Shown here piece by piece: positions 23,463 through 33,143 of a stretch of DNA of 64,000 nucleotides; the first letter of the stretch is position 1, and each line of letters begins with the position of its first letter. Both the position numbers and the translations under genes were made by a program. The notes under the pieces are model-generated. The model saw nothing but the letters and a program-made list of their open reading frames with translations, was not told the origin of the DNA and searched no databases. Source of the DNA: CAVTBX01 sp963733135 (lineage in GTDB: Bacteria > Actinomycetota > Thermoleophilia > Gaiellales > Gaiellaceae); NCBI GenBank assembly GCA_963733135.1, contig CAVTBX010000010.1, forward strand, positions 1 through 64,000, written 5' to 3'.

Positions 23463-25067
23463 GTGTCTGATCGCCCGACTGATCCGTTCTCGCACTCCCG
23501 CCTCACGCGACGCGAGTTCATGCGTGGCGCGCTGGTAGCCGGCGGCGCACTCTCCGTCCCGTCGCTCCTTGCGGCCTGCGGTGGCGGGGGTGATGCGACG
23601 TCCGAGACAAGCGGCGCGACCGGAACCACGGGCTCGCGTGGCGGACGACTGAGGGCGGGGGTTGTCGGTGGCGGCAATGCCGAGACCCTGGACGCGCACG
23701 GCGCGGTCAGCAAGTCGGACATCGCGCGCGTGAAGAACCTGTACGACCGACTCACTGACACGTCGCCAGATGGGTCGACCACGATGATGCTCGCTGAGTC
23801 GTTCGAGCCGAGTCAAACAGGCGATGTCTGGACTGTTCGGCTCAAGGAGGGCGTCGTCTTCCACAACGGCCAGGATCTGACGGCCGACGACGTGATCTTC
23901 AGTTTCCAGCGGATCCTCGATCCCCGCCAGGAGCTCCAGGGCTCGGCGGATATCGGGATGATGGATCCAAAACGGATGAAGAAGATCGACGCGCGCACGG
24001 TCGAATTCACCCTGCTTGCGCCCTATGCCGACCTTCCAACCGCGGCCTCCCAGCGCGCGGTCTCGATCATCCCCGCGGGCACGGAAGACTTTACGAACCC
24101 GGTCGGTACGGGCGCATTCAAGTACGAGAGCTTCGACGTCGGCCAGCGCAGCGTCTTCGTCCGTAACGAGAATTACTGGCAGGAAGGCAAGCCGTATCTC
24201 GATGAGCTCGAGATCGTCTCGACCAACGATCCGCAGGCGCGCGTGAATGGGCTACTCGCTGGGCAGTTCGACGCAATCGAGTTCGTCGAGCTGGCGCAAG
24301 CTGCGTCGCTCGCAGAGAACTCTGAAGTGAAGCTGCTCGAAACGGAGACCGGCCACTGGGTGCCTATCACGATCCCGGTGACGCAGAAGCCGTTCGACGA
24401 TCCGCGTGTTCGTGAAGCGCTCCGTCTCATCCCTGACCGCCAGGCGATCATCGACCAGGCGCTCCAGGGGTACGGGTTCATCGGCAATGACCTCTTCAGC
24501 CCCTTCGACCCCATGTACGCCGACGACATCCCGCAGCGAGACCAGGACCTCGAGCGCGCCCAGACGCTCCTCAAGGAGGCCGGGCAGGAAGGACTGACCT
24601 TCGATCTCCACTCCAGTACGGCCGCCGGAGGAATGCTCGAGTCGGCGCTCGTTTACGCCGAGCAGGCAAAGGGTGCGGGCGTGACGGTGAACGTGAAGAA
24701 AGGACCCGCGGACAGCTATTACAACGACTTCTACCTCAAGGGCCTGGTCGCCCAAAGCGACTGGAACGTCCGGCCGCTCGGCGTGCAAATCGCCCAGAGC
24801 AATCTGTCGAACTCGCCCTACAACGAGACGGAGTGGCGGCGGCGTGACTTCGACCGCCTCGCCCTGGAGGCAAGCGCGACCCTCGACGAGAACCGGCGCG
24901 GCGAGCTCTACCGCGAAGTCCAGCAGATTCTCTGGGATGAGGGCGGCTACATCATCTGGGGCTTCGCCAACTTCCTCGACGCACACCGCGCCAACGTCTC
25001 CGGGATCGAGCCGCACGTCTTCAGCCCCCTCGGCTATTACGGCTTCGAGAACGCCTCGATCACCTAA
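23463..25067 (+). CDS. ABC transporter solute-binding lipoprotein (family 5)
   Basis: 534-aa extracellular solute-binding protein of the DppA/OppA family (SBP_bac_5). The N-terminus has a twin-arginine motif (LTRREFMRGALVAGGA) followed by a lipobox (LLAAC) and a Gly-rich linker, so it is probably Tat-exported and lipid-anchored. The core shows WTVRLKEGVVFHNGQDLTAD and PVGTGAFKYESFDVGQ. GTG at 23463 follows GAGGAGGAG at good spacing. Despite the dipeptide label, the family also binds sugars and organic acids. The catabolic genes in the operon favour a hydroxy-acid or oligosaccharide-derived ligand. It is first in a seven-gene operon. Confidence 0.9.
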   Translation: MSDRPTDPFSHSRLTRREFMRGALVAGGALSVPSLLAACGGGGDATSETSGATGTTGSRGGRLRAGVVGGGNAETLDAHGAVSKSDIARVKNLYDRLTDTSPDGSTTMMLAESFEPSQTGDVWTVRLKEGVVFHNGQDLTADDVIFSFQRILDPRQELQGSADIGMMDPKRMKKIDARTVEFTLLAPYADLPTAASQRAVSIIPAGTEDFTNPVGTGAFKYESFDVGQRSVFVRNENYWQEGKPYLDELEIVSTNDPQARVNGLLAGQFDAIEFVELAQAASLAENSEVKLLETETGHWVPITIPVTQKPFDDPRVREALRLIPDRQAIIDQALQGYGFIGNDLFSPFDPMYADDIPQRDQDLERAQTLLKEAGQEGLTFDLHSSTAAGGMLESALVYAEQAKGAGVTVNVKKGPADSYYNDFYLKGLVAQSDWNVRPLGVQIAQSNLSNSPYNETEWRRRDFDRLALEASATLDENRRGELYREVQQILWDEGGYIIWGFANFLDAHRANVSGIEPHVFSPLGYYGFENASIT

Positions 25068-25103
25068 CCCGACAACGGAGCGTCGCCTGCCGACCGAGGA
25101 CTC

Positions 25104-26051
25104 GTGATCAGGGTAATCGCTCGCCGGGTCGCGCTTGGCGCACTGATCCTCTGGATCGTCTCCGTTGTTGTCTTCGCCGGAACGGAGCTCCTCTCGGGCG
25201 ATACCGCGACGGCGATCCTCGGACAGACCGCGACGCCGGGGGCCCTCGCCGCTATTCGCGAGGAGCTCAACCTCGACGAGCCTGCACCGACGCGCTACGC
25301 GATCTGGCTCGCTGACCTAGCGCGCGGCGACCTCGGAGACTCGCTTGCGAGTCAACGGCCCGTCACGGAGCTGATCGGCGAGCGTCTCCGAAACTCTTTC
25401 ATCCTCACAGGTCTGACCGCGGCGATCTTGATTCCGCTCTCGCTCCTGCTCGGAACGCTTGCGGCTGCGAGACGGCACGGCCTCCTGGACAACACCATCT
25501 CGACGACGACGCTGGCACTCATCTCGCTGCCGGAGTTCGTGATCGGAATGATCCTCGTTCTCCTCTTCGCCGTCCTCTGGCCGCTCTTGCCTGCGGTTTC
25601 CCTCCTCAGCCCGACCGACGCTCTCACTGAGCAAGCTCGTGCACTCGTTCTGCCTGTTGCGGCTCTATTGGCGGCCTCGATGGCGCACACGGTCCGCATG
25701 GTGCGCGTCAGCGTGGTCGAGGCGCTCGAGAGCGACTACGTCAGGATGGCGCGTCTGAAGGGTGTCCCCGAAACGCGGGTGCTTTTTGTCCATGCGCTTC
25801 GAAACGCACTCGTGCCGAGCATCCAGGTCTTCGCGCTCGTGATCGGCTGGCTCGTCGGCGGAATCGTGGTGATCGAGGCCGTGTTCCAGTACCCGGGGAT
25901 CGGCCAGGGCCTCGTGAACGCCGTCTCCGCCCGCGACCTCCCCGTCGTGCAGGCGATCGCGCTCGTGATCGCCGCGGTCTACGTCGGGGTAAACCTCCTG
26001 GCCGACGTGCTGACGATCCTGCTCACCCCTCGTCTTCGCACGGCCGCGTGA
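25104..26051 (+). CDS. ABC transporter permease (DppB type)
   Basis: 315-aa inner-membrane permease with about six helices. The N-terminal RVALGALILWIVSVVVFAGT and the EAA-loop region (DYVRMARLKGVPETRVLFVH) contact the ATPase. The C-terminal VVIEAVFQYPGIGQGLVNAV is the DppB hallmark. The start is GTG at 25104, 36 bp after the binding-protein stop. It overlaps the second permease by 4 bp (GTGA) and together they form the heterodimeric channel. Confidence 0.92.
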   Translation: MIRVIARRVALGALILWIVSVVVFAGTELLSGDTATAILGQTATPGALAAIREELNLDEPAPTRYAIWLADLARGDLGDSLASQRPVTELIGERLRNSFILTGLTAAILIPLSLLLGTLAAARRHGLLDNTISTTTLALISLPEFVIGMILVLLFAVLWPLLPAVSLLSPTDALTEQARALVLPVAALLAASMAHTVRMVRVSVVEALESDYVRMARLKGVPETRVLFVHALRNALVPSIQVFALVIGWLVGGIVVIEAVFQYPGIGQGLVNAVSARDLPVVQAIALVIAAVYVGVNLLADVLTILLTPRLRTAA

Positions 26052-26935
26052 GCGTCGGTGCCGATGTAACGCACCTCGTCCGCGCCCCGACGCGGGCGAG
26101 AACCGTGCGCCGCGCGCTCCACTTCCGGTCGACGCAAATCGGTCTGGTGCTCTTCACCGCCGTCGTCGGGCTCGCGCTCCTCGGCCCGTACTTCGCCCCC
26201 TACTCCACGACGTCGATCGAGGGCGTTCCGTATCTCTCTCCCAGCGCCGAGCACTGGCTCGGAATCGACAATCTCGGCCGGGATGCGTTCTCCCGCTTTC
26301 TCGCCGGAGGACGCACGATCATCGGTCTCTCGCTAGCCGCGACCCTCATCGGCCTGGCAGGCGGAATCGTGATGGGGCTCGCGGCCGGCTACTCGCGCAA
26401 CTGGCTCGACGAGATCCTCATGCGCGCTGGCGACGTCGTCATGGCCTTTCCCGCGATCATCCTCGTACTGATCCTCGTCGCCGGCGGCGGCTCGAGCTTG
26501 ACGCTCCTCGTCATGGCCGTGGCCGTGACGCATGCGCCGCGGATCGCTCGGGTCGTCAGGGGCGCGACGCTCGAGGTCGTCGTCCGAGAATACGTCGAGG
26601 CGGCCGAGGCGCGCGGCGAGCGGACGCGGACAATCCTTCGCCGCGAGGTACTGCCGAACATCTGGCCGCCCATCCTCGTCGATTTCGGCATCAGGCTCAC
26701 CGCGTCGATCATCCTCATCGCCTCCATCGGCTTCCTTGGATTCGGGATGCAGCCGCCCGCTGCGGACTGGGGGCTCATGATCAACGAGAACCGTGGCGCG
26801 CTCACCATCCAGCCCTGGCCGATCGTCGCGCCCATCGCGGCGATCGCCGTTCTGACGATCTCTGTCAACCTGATTGGCGACGGGGTGGCGCGCGTCCTCG
26901 GGCGTTCGCTCGACCGGCGCGACCTCGCCACGTGA
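26048..26935 (+). CDS. ABC transporter permease (DppC type)
   Basis: 295-aa partner permease. It shows the DppC N-terminal extension, IDNLGRDAFSRFLAGGRTII, the EAA loop (YVEAAEARGERTRTILRREV, LPNIWPPI) and GFGMQPPAADWGLMINENRG near the C-terminus, as in DppC/OppC proteins. It starts with GTG overlapping the upstream TGA and overlaps the ATPase gene by 4 bp. Such overlaps imply coupled, stoichiometric translation. Confidence 0.92.
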   Translation: MSVGADVTHLVRAPTRARTVRRALHFRSTQIGLVLFTAVVGLALLGPYFAPYSTTSIEGVPYLSPSAEHWLGIDNLGRDAFSRFLAGGRTIIGLSLAATLIGLAGGIVMGLAAGYSRNWLDEILMRAGDVVMAFPAIILVLILVAGGGSSLTLLVMAVAVTHAPRIARVVRGATLEVVVREYVEAAEARGERTRTILRREVLPNIWPPILVDFGIRLTASIILIASIGFLGFGMQPPAADWGLMINENRGALTIQPWPIVAPIAAIAVLTISVNLIGDGVARVLGRSLDRRDLAT

Positions 26936-28722
26936 CCCAGGCTTCCCCGCGTGTCCGGACACGCGACCTGCGCGTGGAGCTCCTCGACGGAACGCCTGTG
27001 GTTCAGGAGATCGCATTCGAGGTCGCGCCGGGAAAGGTCCTGGCGCTTGTCGGTGAGTCGGGCTGCGGAAAGACCTCGGTCGCCCTCGCGATGCTCGGGT
27101 ACGCGCGGCCCGGGACCCGGCTGGCGGCGGGTTCGGTAGAGATAACCGGGATAGACCTGCTCACCCTGTCCCCGCGCGAGTGCCGCCGAGTGCGAGGCCG
27201 GCTCGTCGCGTACGTGCCCCAGGATCCCGCCACGTCGCTCAACCCGGCCTATCCCGTCGGTAAGCAGGTCGGCGAGGTTCTCAGGGTCCACCGGTGGCCG
27301 CGTGAAGACCGCGCGAAGAGGGTGGCCGAGCTCTTCGACCTCGTCGGTCTGCCCGCCACGGGCGCGTTTCTCTCGAGATATCCGCACCAGCTGAGCGGCG
27401 GACAGCAGCAGCGCGTCCTGATCGCGTCCGCCCTAGCCCTCGACCCCGAGCTGCTCGTCCTCGACGAGCCGACGACAGGGCTCGACGTCACCACCCAGAA
27501 GCGCGTCCTCGGCGTCGTCGACGAAGTCCGCGCCCGGACCGGCGTCGCCCTCCTGTATGTGACACACGACCTGTCCGTCGTCGCGAACCTGGCAGACGAC
27601 GTCGCTGTCATGTACGGCGGACGCATCGTGGAAACGGCCCCGCGAACCGAGACGTTCGGTCGGCCCGTGCATCCGTACACGATCAAGCTGATCCAGTCGA
27701 TCCCGCGTGTCGAGGAGCGAATGCAACTGCGCGGTATCCCGGGCGCCGCGGTCGCGCCCGGCGAGCGGCCGAAGGGATGTCCTTTCGTCCCCCGCTGCCC
27801 GCGGGCTACGCCCGTGTGCTCTGCAGAGATGCCTGCAGTAGCGCTTGTGAGCGCAGGGCACACAGTGCGCTGTCACCACTGGGCCGAGAGTATTCCCGAG
27901 CCGTCGCTGGTGGATCCCGCCGTGTCGCCCCCGGTCAAGTCGGATTCCCTGCTCAGAGCAAAGAGCCTCGTGGCCGTGTACCGAGGCCGAGGTACCGAAC
28001 CGGTGCGCGCCCTTGACGGCGTCGACCTGGACGTCGGAGAACGCGAGTGCGTGGCCGTCGTCGGCGAGAGCGGTAGCGGGAAGTCCACCCTCGCTCGCTG
28101 CCTCGTAGGTCTTCAGGCCTTCGAGAGTGGCACGCTCTGGTTCGGGGATCAGGAGCTCGCCCCACGCGCCCGTGCCCGACCGGTGGACGCGCGGCGCGCG
28201 ATCCAGATTGTGTTCCAAAACCCGGACGCTTCGCTCAATCCACGCCAGCGAGTCGTCGACATCGTCTCACGGCCGGTTATTCAGTTCTCCTCCGCCTCGC
28301 GACGCGAGGCGGCAGCGCGGGCGAATGAACTCCTCGAGCTCGTTCGCCTATCACCTGCGCTCGGGGAGCGCTTCCCGGCTGAGCTTTCAGGGGGCGAGAA
28401 GCAGCGCGTAGCAATTGCCCGCGCGCTCGCCGCCGAGCCGAGCCTCGTCGTGTGCGACGAGATCACCTCGGCGCTCGACGTCTCGGTGCAGGCGGCGATC
28501 ATCGACCTCCTGATGGAGCTTCGCGTCCGGACGGGTACGTCGCTCGTCTTCATCTCGCACGACCTCGCCATCGTCCGGTCGATCGCCGACCGAGTCGTAG
28601 TCCTCCATGACGGGCGGGTGACGGAGGCCGGGCTCGCGGAATCGGTCTTCGAGGCGCCGGAAGCCGAGTACACGCGCGCGCTCCTGGAGGCCGTCCCGTC
28701 CCTGGCCGGAGCGGCGCGGTGA
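26932..28722 (+). CDS. Fused dual ATPase of a peptide/sugar-acid-type ABC transporter (DppD-DppF)
   Basis: 596-aa protein joining the two usually separate nucleotide-binding subunits. Half 1: Walker A VGESGCGKTS, signature LSGGQQQR, Walker B ELLVLDEPTT, then the oligopeptide-transporter C-terminal extension with Cys-rich GCPFVPRCPRATPVC. Half 2: Walker A VGESGSGKST, signature LSGGEKQR, Walker B SLVVCDEITS. In half 2, Walker B has Cys-Asp-Glu, and the catalytic Glu is kept in both halves. GTG start and stop overlap the neighbours as GTGA. It powers the two permeases just upstream. Confidence 0.93.
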   Translation: MTQASPRVRTRDLRVELLDGTPVVQEIAFEVAPGKVLALVGESGCGKTSVALAMLGYARPGTRLAAGSVEITGIDLLTLSPRECRRVRGRLVAYVPQDPATSLNPAYPVGKQVGEVLRVHRWPREDRAKRVAELFDLVGLPATGAFLSRYPHQLSGGQQQRVLIASALALDPELLVLDEPTTGLDVTTQKRVLGVVDEVRARTGVALLYVTHDLSVVANLADDVAVMYGGRIVETAPRTETFGRPVHPYTIKLIQSIPRVEERMQLRGIPGAAVAPGERPKGCPFVPRCPRATPVCSAEMPAVALVSAGHTVRCHHWAESIPEPSLVDPAVSPPVKSDSLLRAKSLVAVYRGRGTEPVRALDGVDLDVGERECVAVVGESGSGKSTLARCLVGLQAFESGTLWFGDQELAPRARARPVDARRAIQIVFQNPDASLNPRQRVVDIVSRPVIQFSSASRREAAARANELLELVRLSPALGERFPAELSGGEKQRVAIARALAAEPSLVVCDEITSALDVSVQAAIIDLLMELRVRTGTSLVFISHDLAIVRSIADRVVVLHDGRVTEAGLAESVFEAPEAEYTRALLEAVPSLAGAAR

Positions 28723-29645
28723 GCGGCCCGGGGGTCTGGGTCGGCCCCGAGCGCCCCGGCGGGCTCGTCGAGGCGGTACGCCGCGGCGGCGGAAGGGTCG
28801 TTGGGCCCGAGGAGGCGGATGCGATCGTCTGGTCAAGCCGGGACCACTCGACCGTCCGAGGCGTCGAGTTTCTGCGCGAGCTCCTGACCCCGCGTATCCG
28901 CTGGGTCCAGCTCGACGCGGCGGGGATCGAGCGGTGGGTCGACGCGGATTTGCTCGACGACGAGCGGATCTGGACAAGGGCGTCCGAGGCCTTTGCGGCG
29001 GCGGTCGCAGAGCATGCGCTCGCGTTCGTCCTCGCAGCGGCGAGACGCCTCCCGGAGAGTGCGCGCCTGGCGACCTGGTCGGAGCTCGGCGGCGTGCGGG
29101 TAGCCGGCCGGACGGTTGGGATCGTCGGCGCAGGCTCGATCGGCCGCGAGCTGCTCGCCCGGCTCAAACCGCTGGCGGTGCGCACATTCGCGCTTACGCG
29201 CTCCGGGCGACGCGTGGAGGGAGCGGACGAGTCCCTACCCGCTACGGAGCTCGACCGACTTCTCGAGGCGAGCGATTACGTGCTTCTGTGCGCTCCTCTC
29301 ACCGCCCAAACCGTGGGAATGATCGGCCGCCGCGAGCTCGACCGCATCGGCCCTACAGGTTGGATCCTCAACGTCGCACGTGGCGGGCTCGTCCGCACCG
29401 ACGAGCTCGTGCAGGCGCTCGCCGAAGGCGCGCTCGGCGGAGCCTGCCTCGACGTCACCGACCCGGAGCCGCTCCCGGACGGGCACCCGCTCTGGTCGTT
29501 CGACAACGTCCTGATCACACCGCACGTTGCAAACACCTGGGCGATGCTCGACGAGTCGTACGCCGAGTTCGTGGCCGAGAACGTCGCGCGCTTCGCAACC
29601 GGGGAGCCCCTCCTTTCCGTCGTCGAGCCGGAGCACGGCTACTGA
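28719..29645 (+). CDS. D-isomer-specific 2-hydroxyacid dehydrogenase
   Basis: 308-aa NAD(P)-dependent dehydrogenase of the glyoxylate/hydroxypyruvate reductase type. The nucleotide motif is TVGIVGAGSIGRELLARL. The catalytic triad is Arg in LNVARGGLVRTDEL, Glu in TDPEPLPDGHPLW and His in NVLITPHVANTW. The N-terminal substrate half is short. It overlaps the ATPase gene by 4 bp and the next gene by 1 bp. It probably interconverts a 2-keto acid and its D-2-hydroxy acid in the same pathway as the dehydratase and the LDH2-type enzyme. Confidence 0.9.
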   Translation: MSGPGVWVGPERPGGLVEAVRRGGGRVVGPEEADAIVWSSRDHSTVRGVEFLRELLTPRIRWVQLDAAGIERWVDADLLDDERIWTRASEAFAAAVAEHALAFVLAAARRLPESARLATWSELGGVRVAGRTVGIVGAGSIGRELLARLKPLAVRTFALTRSGRRVEGADESLPATELDRLLEASDYVLLCAPLTAQTVGMIGRRELDRIGPTGWILNVARGGLVRTDELVQALAEGALGGACLDVTDPEPLPDGHPLWSFDNVLITPHVANTWAMLDESYAEFVAENVARFATGEPLLSVVEPEHGY

Positions 29646-30697
29646 TGACGGCCGGCCCCCGGACAGTGGAGCCCGGCCGAGCCCAGGAGTACGCCGCCCG
29701 GATTCTTGCCGCCGCCGGCGCCAGCGAGGGTTCGGCCCGCCGCGTGGCCGAGTCGCTCGTCTCGGCGAACCTAGCCGGCCACGACTCGCATGGCGTGCAA
29801 CTCGTCCCCTATTACGTCGACCTGATGGCAAGCGGACGCATCGACGCGGACGCGCGCCCTGAGTCCGTCCTGGATCTGGGCGCTCTCGTGGTCATCGACG
29901 GCCGCCTCGGCTTCGGCCAGGTCGTAGGCATGGACGCTGTGCGCCTCGCGGTCGAACGCGCGCGCGAGCACGGCATCGGCTGCGTGGTCGGGCGGAACGC
30001 GAATCACCTCGGCCGCCTGGGCGAATACACGACGAGAATGGCGGATGACGGTTTTGCCGCCGTCTTGCTTGTGAACTTTCAGGGCGGCGACCAGCACCTT
30101 GCGCCGTGGGGCGGCCTCGACCCCCGCCTGACCAACAATCCGATTTCGCTCGCCGCCCCGGCGGCCGCGGACGCTGCCGTGGTCGACATGGCGCTGAGCG
30201 TCGTCGCCGAGTCGAAGGTATGGCTGGCCCGTTCGCGCGGCGAGCGCTTGCCCCAGGGCTGGGTCGTCGACCGGAACGGCCAGCCAACCACGGACCCTGA
30301 CGCGCTCGCAAACGGAGGCGTACTGACACCGGTCGGCGGGGAGACGGCCGGCCACAAGGCGTACGCGCTTGTCGCTCTCGTGGACGTGCTTGCCGGGCTC
30401 CTGAGCGGCGGAGGGGCATGCCGGGAAGGGTCGCCACCCTTCTCGAACGCGTTCGTCCTCGTCGCCTTCGACGTCGGCCGCATTACCGACCGCGTCGCAT
30501 ACGACGAGGGAGTCGAGTCGCTGCGGCGCTGGGTGAAGAGCTCGCGCAAGCGTCCAGGCGTCCAGGAGATCCTCTTCCCGGGCGAGCACGAGGCACGCAC
30601 AGCCCGCAGCCGTCGCACCGAAGGAATTCAGATCGAAAAGGCCACGCTCCAGGCGCTCGCCGAGCTGGCTCGAGACCACGGAGTGGAGGCGCTCTAA
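29645..30697 (+). CDS. Malate/L-lactate dehydrogenase (LDH2/YiaK) family protein
   Basis: 350-aa NAD(P)-dependent oxidoreductase of the LDH2 family, which lacks a Rossmann fold and reduces 2-keto acids such as diketogulonate or ureidoglycolate. Hallmarks are GHDSHGVQLVPYYVDLMASG, VGRNANHLGRLGEYT (active-site His), TNNPISLAAP and GHKAYALVALVDVLAG. The start ATG overlaps the preceding stop (TGATG), which fixes it against a longer upstream frame. It abuts the RraA-like gene. It probably acts on the same 2-keto/2-hydroxy acid as the upstream dehydrogenase with opposite stereochemistry. Confidence 0.9.
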   Translation: MTAGPRTVEPGRAQEYAARILAAAGASEGSARRVAESLVSANLAGHDSHGVQLVPYYVDLMASGRIDADARPESVLDLGALVVIDGRLGFGQVVGMDAVRLAVERAREHGIGCVVGRNANHLGRLGEYTTRMADDGFAAVLLVNFQGGDQHLAPWGGLDPRLTNNPISLAAPAAADAAVVDMALSVVAESKVWLARSRGERLPQGWVVDRNGQPTTDPDALANGGVLTPVGGETAGHKAYALVALVDVLAGLLSGGGACREGSPPFSNAFVLVAFDVGRITDRVAYDEGVESLRRWVKSSRKRPGVQEILFPGEHEARTARSRRTEGIQIEKATLQALAELARDHGVEAL

Positions 30698-31345
30698 ATG
30701 ACCGACATGCTCGCCGACCTTGGCACTGCGTACACCGCCGTCGTAGCAGACGCCCTGGACCGGCTGGGGCTTCGCAACCAAACGCTCGACCCCGCCCTGC
30801 GCCCCCTCCGGGCCGACATGGTGCTGGCGGCGCGGGCGCTCCCGGTCGTCGTCGACACGTCGAGCAGGGTCCCGGACGATCCGTATGAAGGCGAGATGAG
30901 CGCTCTCGAGGCGCTCGAGCCAGGGTTCGCGCCGGTCATCGTCGTCGACGCCGATACACGCGCCGCGGCGTGGGGCGAGCTCTTCTCGTGTGCCGCAATG
31001 GGACGTGGATCGCCGGGCGCGATCGTGGACGGCTACATCCGCGACGCCCGCCAGATCGCCGACCTCGCTTTCCCCGTCTTCTGCCGTGGCTTCTCGCCCC
31101 TCGACACGCTCGCGCGGGCCGAGGTCCGTGAGTTCGGGACAGAGGCTACCTGCGGAGGCGTCACCGTCCGGTACGGGGACTACATCATCGCTGACGAGGA
31201 CGGGATCGTCGTCGTCCCCGACGCCGCGATCGAGGACGTCCTCGCGGCCGTCCGCGAGAAGACCCGCCTCGAGACAAACGCAAAGAGCGATCTACTTTCG
31301 GGCGCCGGAGTTCGGGACATCTGGGAGCAATATGGCGTCTTTTAG
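30698..31345 (+). CDS. RraA-like family protein (possible 4-hydroxy-4-methyl-2-oxoglutarate-type aldolase)
   Basis: 215-aa RraA/HMG-aldolase fold protein. It starts directly at the upstream TAA. Motifs: VVADALDRLGLRNQTLDPAL, GRGSPGAIVDGYIRDARQI (Asp and Arg of the aldolase active site), VFCRGFSPLDTL and CGGVTVRYGDYIIADEDGIV. True RraA binds RNase E, but members inside catabolic operons are usually divalent-metal aldolases or decarboxylases. That is the likelier role here: cleaving the keto acid made by the operon's dehydrogenases. It is the last gene of the operon. Confidence 0.85.
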   Translation: MTDMLADLGTAYTAVVADALDRLGLRNQTLDPALRPLRADMVLAARALPVVVDTSSRVPDDPYEGEMSALEALEPGFAPVIVVDADTRAAAWGELFSCAAMGRGSPGAIVDGYIRDARQIADLAFPVFCRGFSPLDTLARAEVREFGTEATCGGVTVRYGDYIIADEDGIVVVPDAAIEDVLAAVREKTRLETNAKSDLLSGAGVRDIWEQYGVF

Positions 31346-31578
31346 CGGGACACGTTCAAATTAGGTCTCGCTTAGTCAAACGACGCAGTGTGAGCGCCTA
31401 GCCCGCTCCCCCTTCGATACAACCTGGCGACTAGCGGCCGCTGACGACGTATCCGGCCTAAGAATTCAGGGGAGTTCAGCCGACCTCAAACTGAACGACA
31501 CGTCCACGCCGCGATCGCGAGGCGGTGTGAAAGGTCCGCTGACGGTTGGCGCGCTCTCGCAACGGCGAGACTGCGGTG

Positions 31579-32898
31579 GTGTCGCTCAACCTGGTTCCGT
31601 CTCTCGCCGCTGCAGCGGAGGGCTTCTCGTTCGGCGACGCCTACCCACTCGCGCTCCTCTTCCTGGGCGTCGCGCTCTTCGCGGCGATCGGCGCGCTGTC
31701 GCATCAGGAGGAACGCGCGTTCTCGGCGAGCCTCATCTACCTCGGCCTCGGACTCGTGGCCGCAGCGCTCCTCTCCATCAGCGGCATCCGCTGGGTAGAG
31801 CCGATCGAGAACGCCTCGCTCTTCGAACACGCGACCGAATTCGCCGTGATCGTCGCGCTCTTCGCGACAGGGCTTCGCCTCGACCGCGAGCTGAAGCCGC
31901 GGGCCTGGGGCGCCGTGGGTCGGCTCCTCGGGATTGTCATGCTGATCACGATCGGAGTCGTCGCGCTCTTCGGCTGGGGCGTCATGGGCCTCTCAATCGG
32001 GGCCGCCGTCATCCTCGGCGCGGCGCTCGCGCCCACAGACCCGGTACTCGCGGGGGACATCGGCGTCGGACCTCCGGGCGAGGAGGAAGAGCGCGAGCCG
32101 AACTTCTCGATCACGGCGGAGGCGGGGTTCAACGACGGGCTCGCGTTCCCGTTCGTCCTCCTCGGCTTCTTCCTCGTGACGGGCGACGGCACGAAGTGGG
32201 TATGGGAGTGGCTTGCCGCCGACCTCCTGTACGCGGTCGCCGCCGGCCTCGCCATCGGTGCCGTCGCCGGCTACGGACTCGCGCGGATCCTCGTCCCGCT
32301 CCGCGAGCGCGACCTCCTGATCAGGGGTCTCGACGGCTGGATCGGCGTCGCGGCCGTGCTCGTCGTGTACGGCGCGACGGAGCTCGCGGGCGCATATGGC
32401 TTCCTCGCGGCTTTCGCGGCGGGGCTCGCATTTCGCCGCTACGAGCGTGACCACGAGGTGAACCAGGAGGTGCACGCCGGCACGGAGGTCGTGGAGAAGT
32501 TCTGCGAGCTTGCGGTGATCCTCCTCCTCGGGAGCGTCGTCGCGCTGGAGGGCTTAGCAGCGCCGGGGCCGTCCGGGTGGCTGCTCGTCCCGGTGCTCCT
32601 CCTCGTCGTCCGGCCGGCGGCGGTTCTCGTCGCCTTCCTCCGGTCGCCGCTCACTCTGCGCGAGCGCGCCTTCCTCGCCTGGTTCGGCGTCCGCGGCGTC
32701 GGCTCTATTTACTACGTCAGCGCTGCGCTGGCGGCCGGCATCCTCTCCGGCGGCGAGAGCGAGACGCTCTTCTGGACGGTCGCCGCCGTCGTCCTCGTCT
32801 CGATTGTCGCGCACGGCGTCACGGGGGCACCGGTGACGCGCCGGCTTCTGGTAGAGGAGCTCCCAGCCGTCGCCGCCGAGCGCCCCGCGGGTCGCTGA
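31579..32898 (+). CDS. Cation:proton antiporter (CPA1/NhaP-like)
   Basis: About 439-aa membrane transporter with 12-13 hydrophobic helices. The ion-binding region is seen in AAVILGAALAPTDPVLAGDI and ITAEAGFNDGLAFPFVLLG, the TDP and ND pairs typical of CPA1 exchangers. Another marker is RAFLAWFGVRGVGSIYYVSA. It probably exchanges Na+ or K+ for H+. The start is uncertain: GTG at 31579 or 31576, or TTG at 31546. No clear ribosome binding site decides. It is a single gene after the sugar-acid-type operon. 233 bp before it and 245 bp after it hold nothing recognisable. Confidence 0.88.
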   Translation: MSLNLVPSLAAAAEGFSFGDAYPLALLFLGVALFAAIGALSHQEERAFSASLIYLGLGLVAAALLSISGIRWVEPIENASLFEHATEFAVIVALFATGLRLDRELKPRAWGAVGRLLGIVMLITIGVVALFGWGVMGLSIGAAVILGAALAPTDPVLAGDIGVGPPGEEEEREPNFSITAEAGFNDGLAFPFVLLGFFLVTGDGTKWVWEWLAADLLYAVAAGLAIGAVAGYGLARILVPLRERDLLIRGLDGWIGVAAVLVVYGATELAGAYGFLAAFAAGLAFRRYERDHEVNQEVHAGTEVVEKFCELAVILLLGSVVALEGLAAPGPSGWLLVPVLLLVVRPAAVLVAFLRSPLTLRERAFLAWFGVRGVGSIYYVSAALAAGILSGGESETLFWTVAAVVLVSIVAHGVTGAPVTRRLLVEELPAVAAERPAGR

Positions 32899-33143
32899 CA
32901 GGAACGCTACGCGCACGAGCGAACCTACGACGTCGTCCATCTAGCGCCGCCTGAGAGAATGACCAGGCGAGAAGCGCTCGACGGCGAGCAAGAAGGAGCG
33001 GCGGCCGAGTAAAAGTGCCCGGGGTTGAGGGGCGCTTTCCCGCGTCTCCGCCCTTTGCGCCTCAAGGATCGTCCGCTCACCTTGACGCGTCTACTCATAA
33101 AGCTTGTGGTTGAACGCTAGAGCGGCGCCGTTCAGTTCTGCTT

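Noticed and set aside
31527..32450. Second plus-strand frame overlapping the antiporter
   Set aside because: Arg-rich shadow of the antiporter gene, which has clear transmembrane and ion-site motifs.
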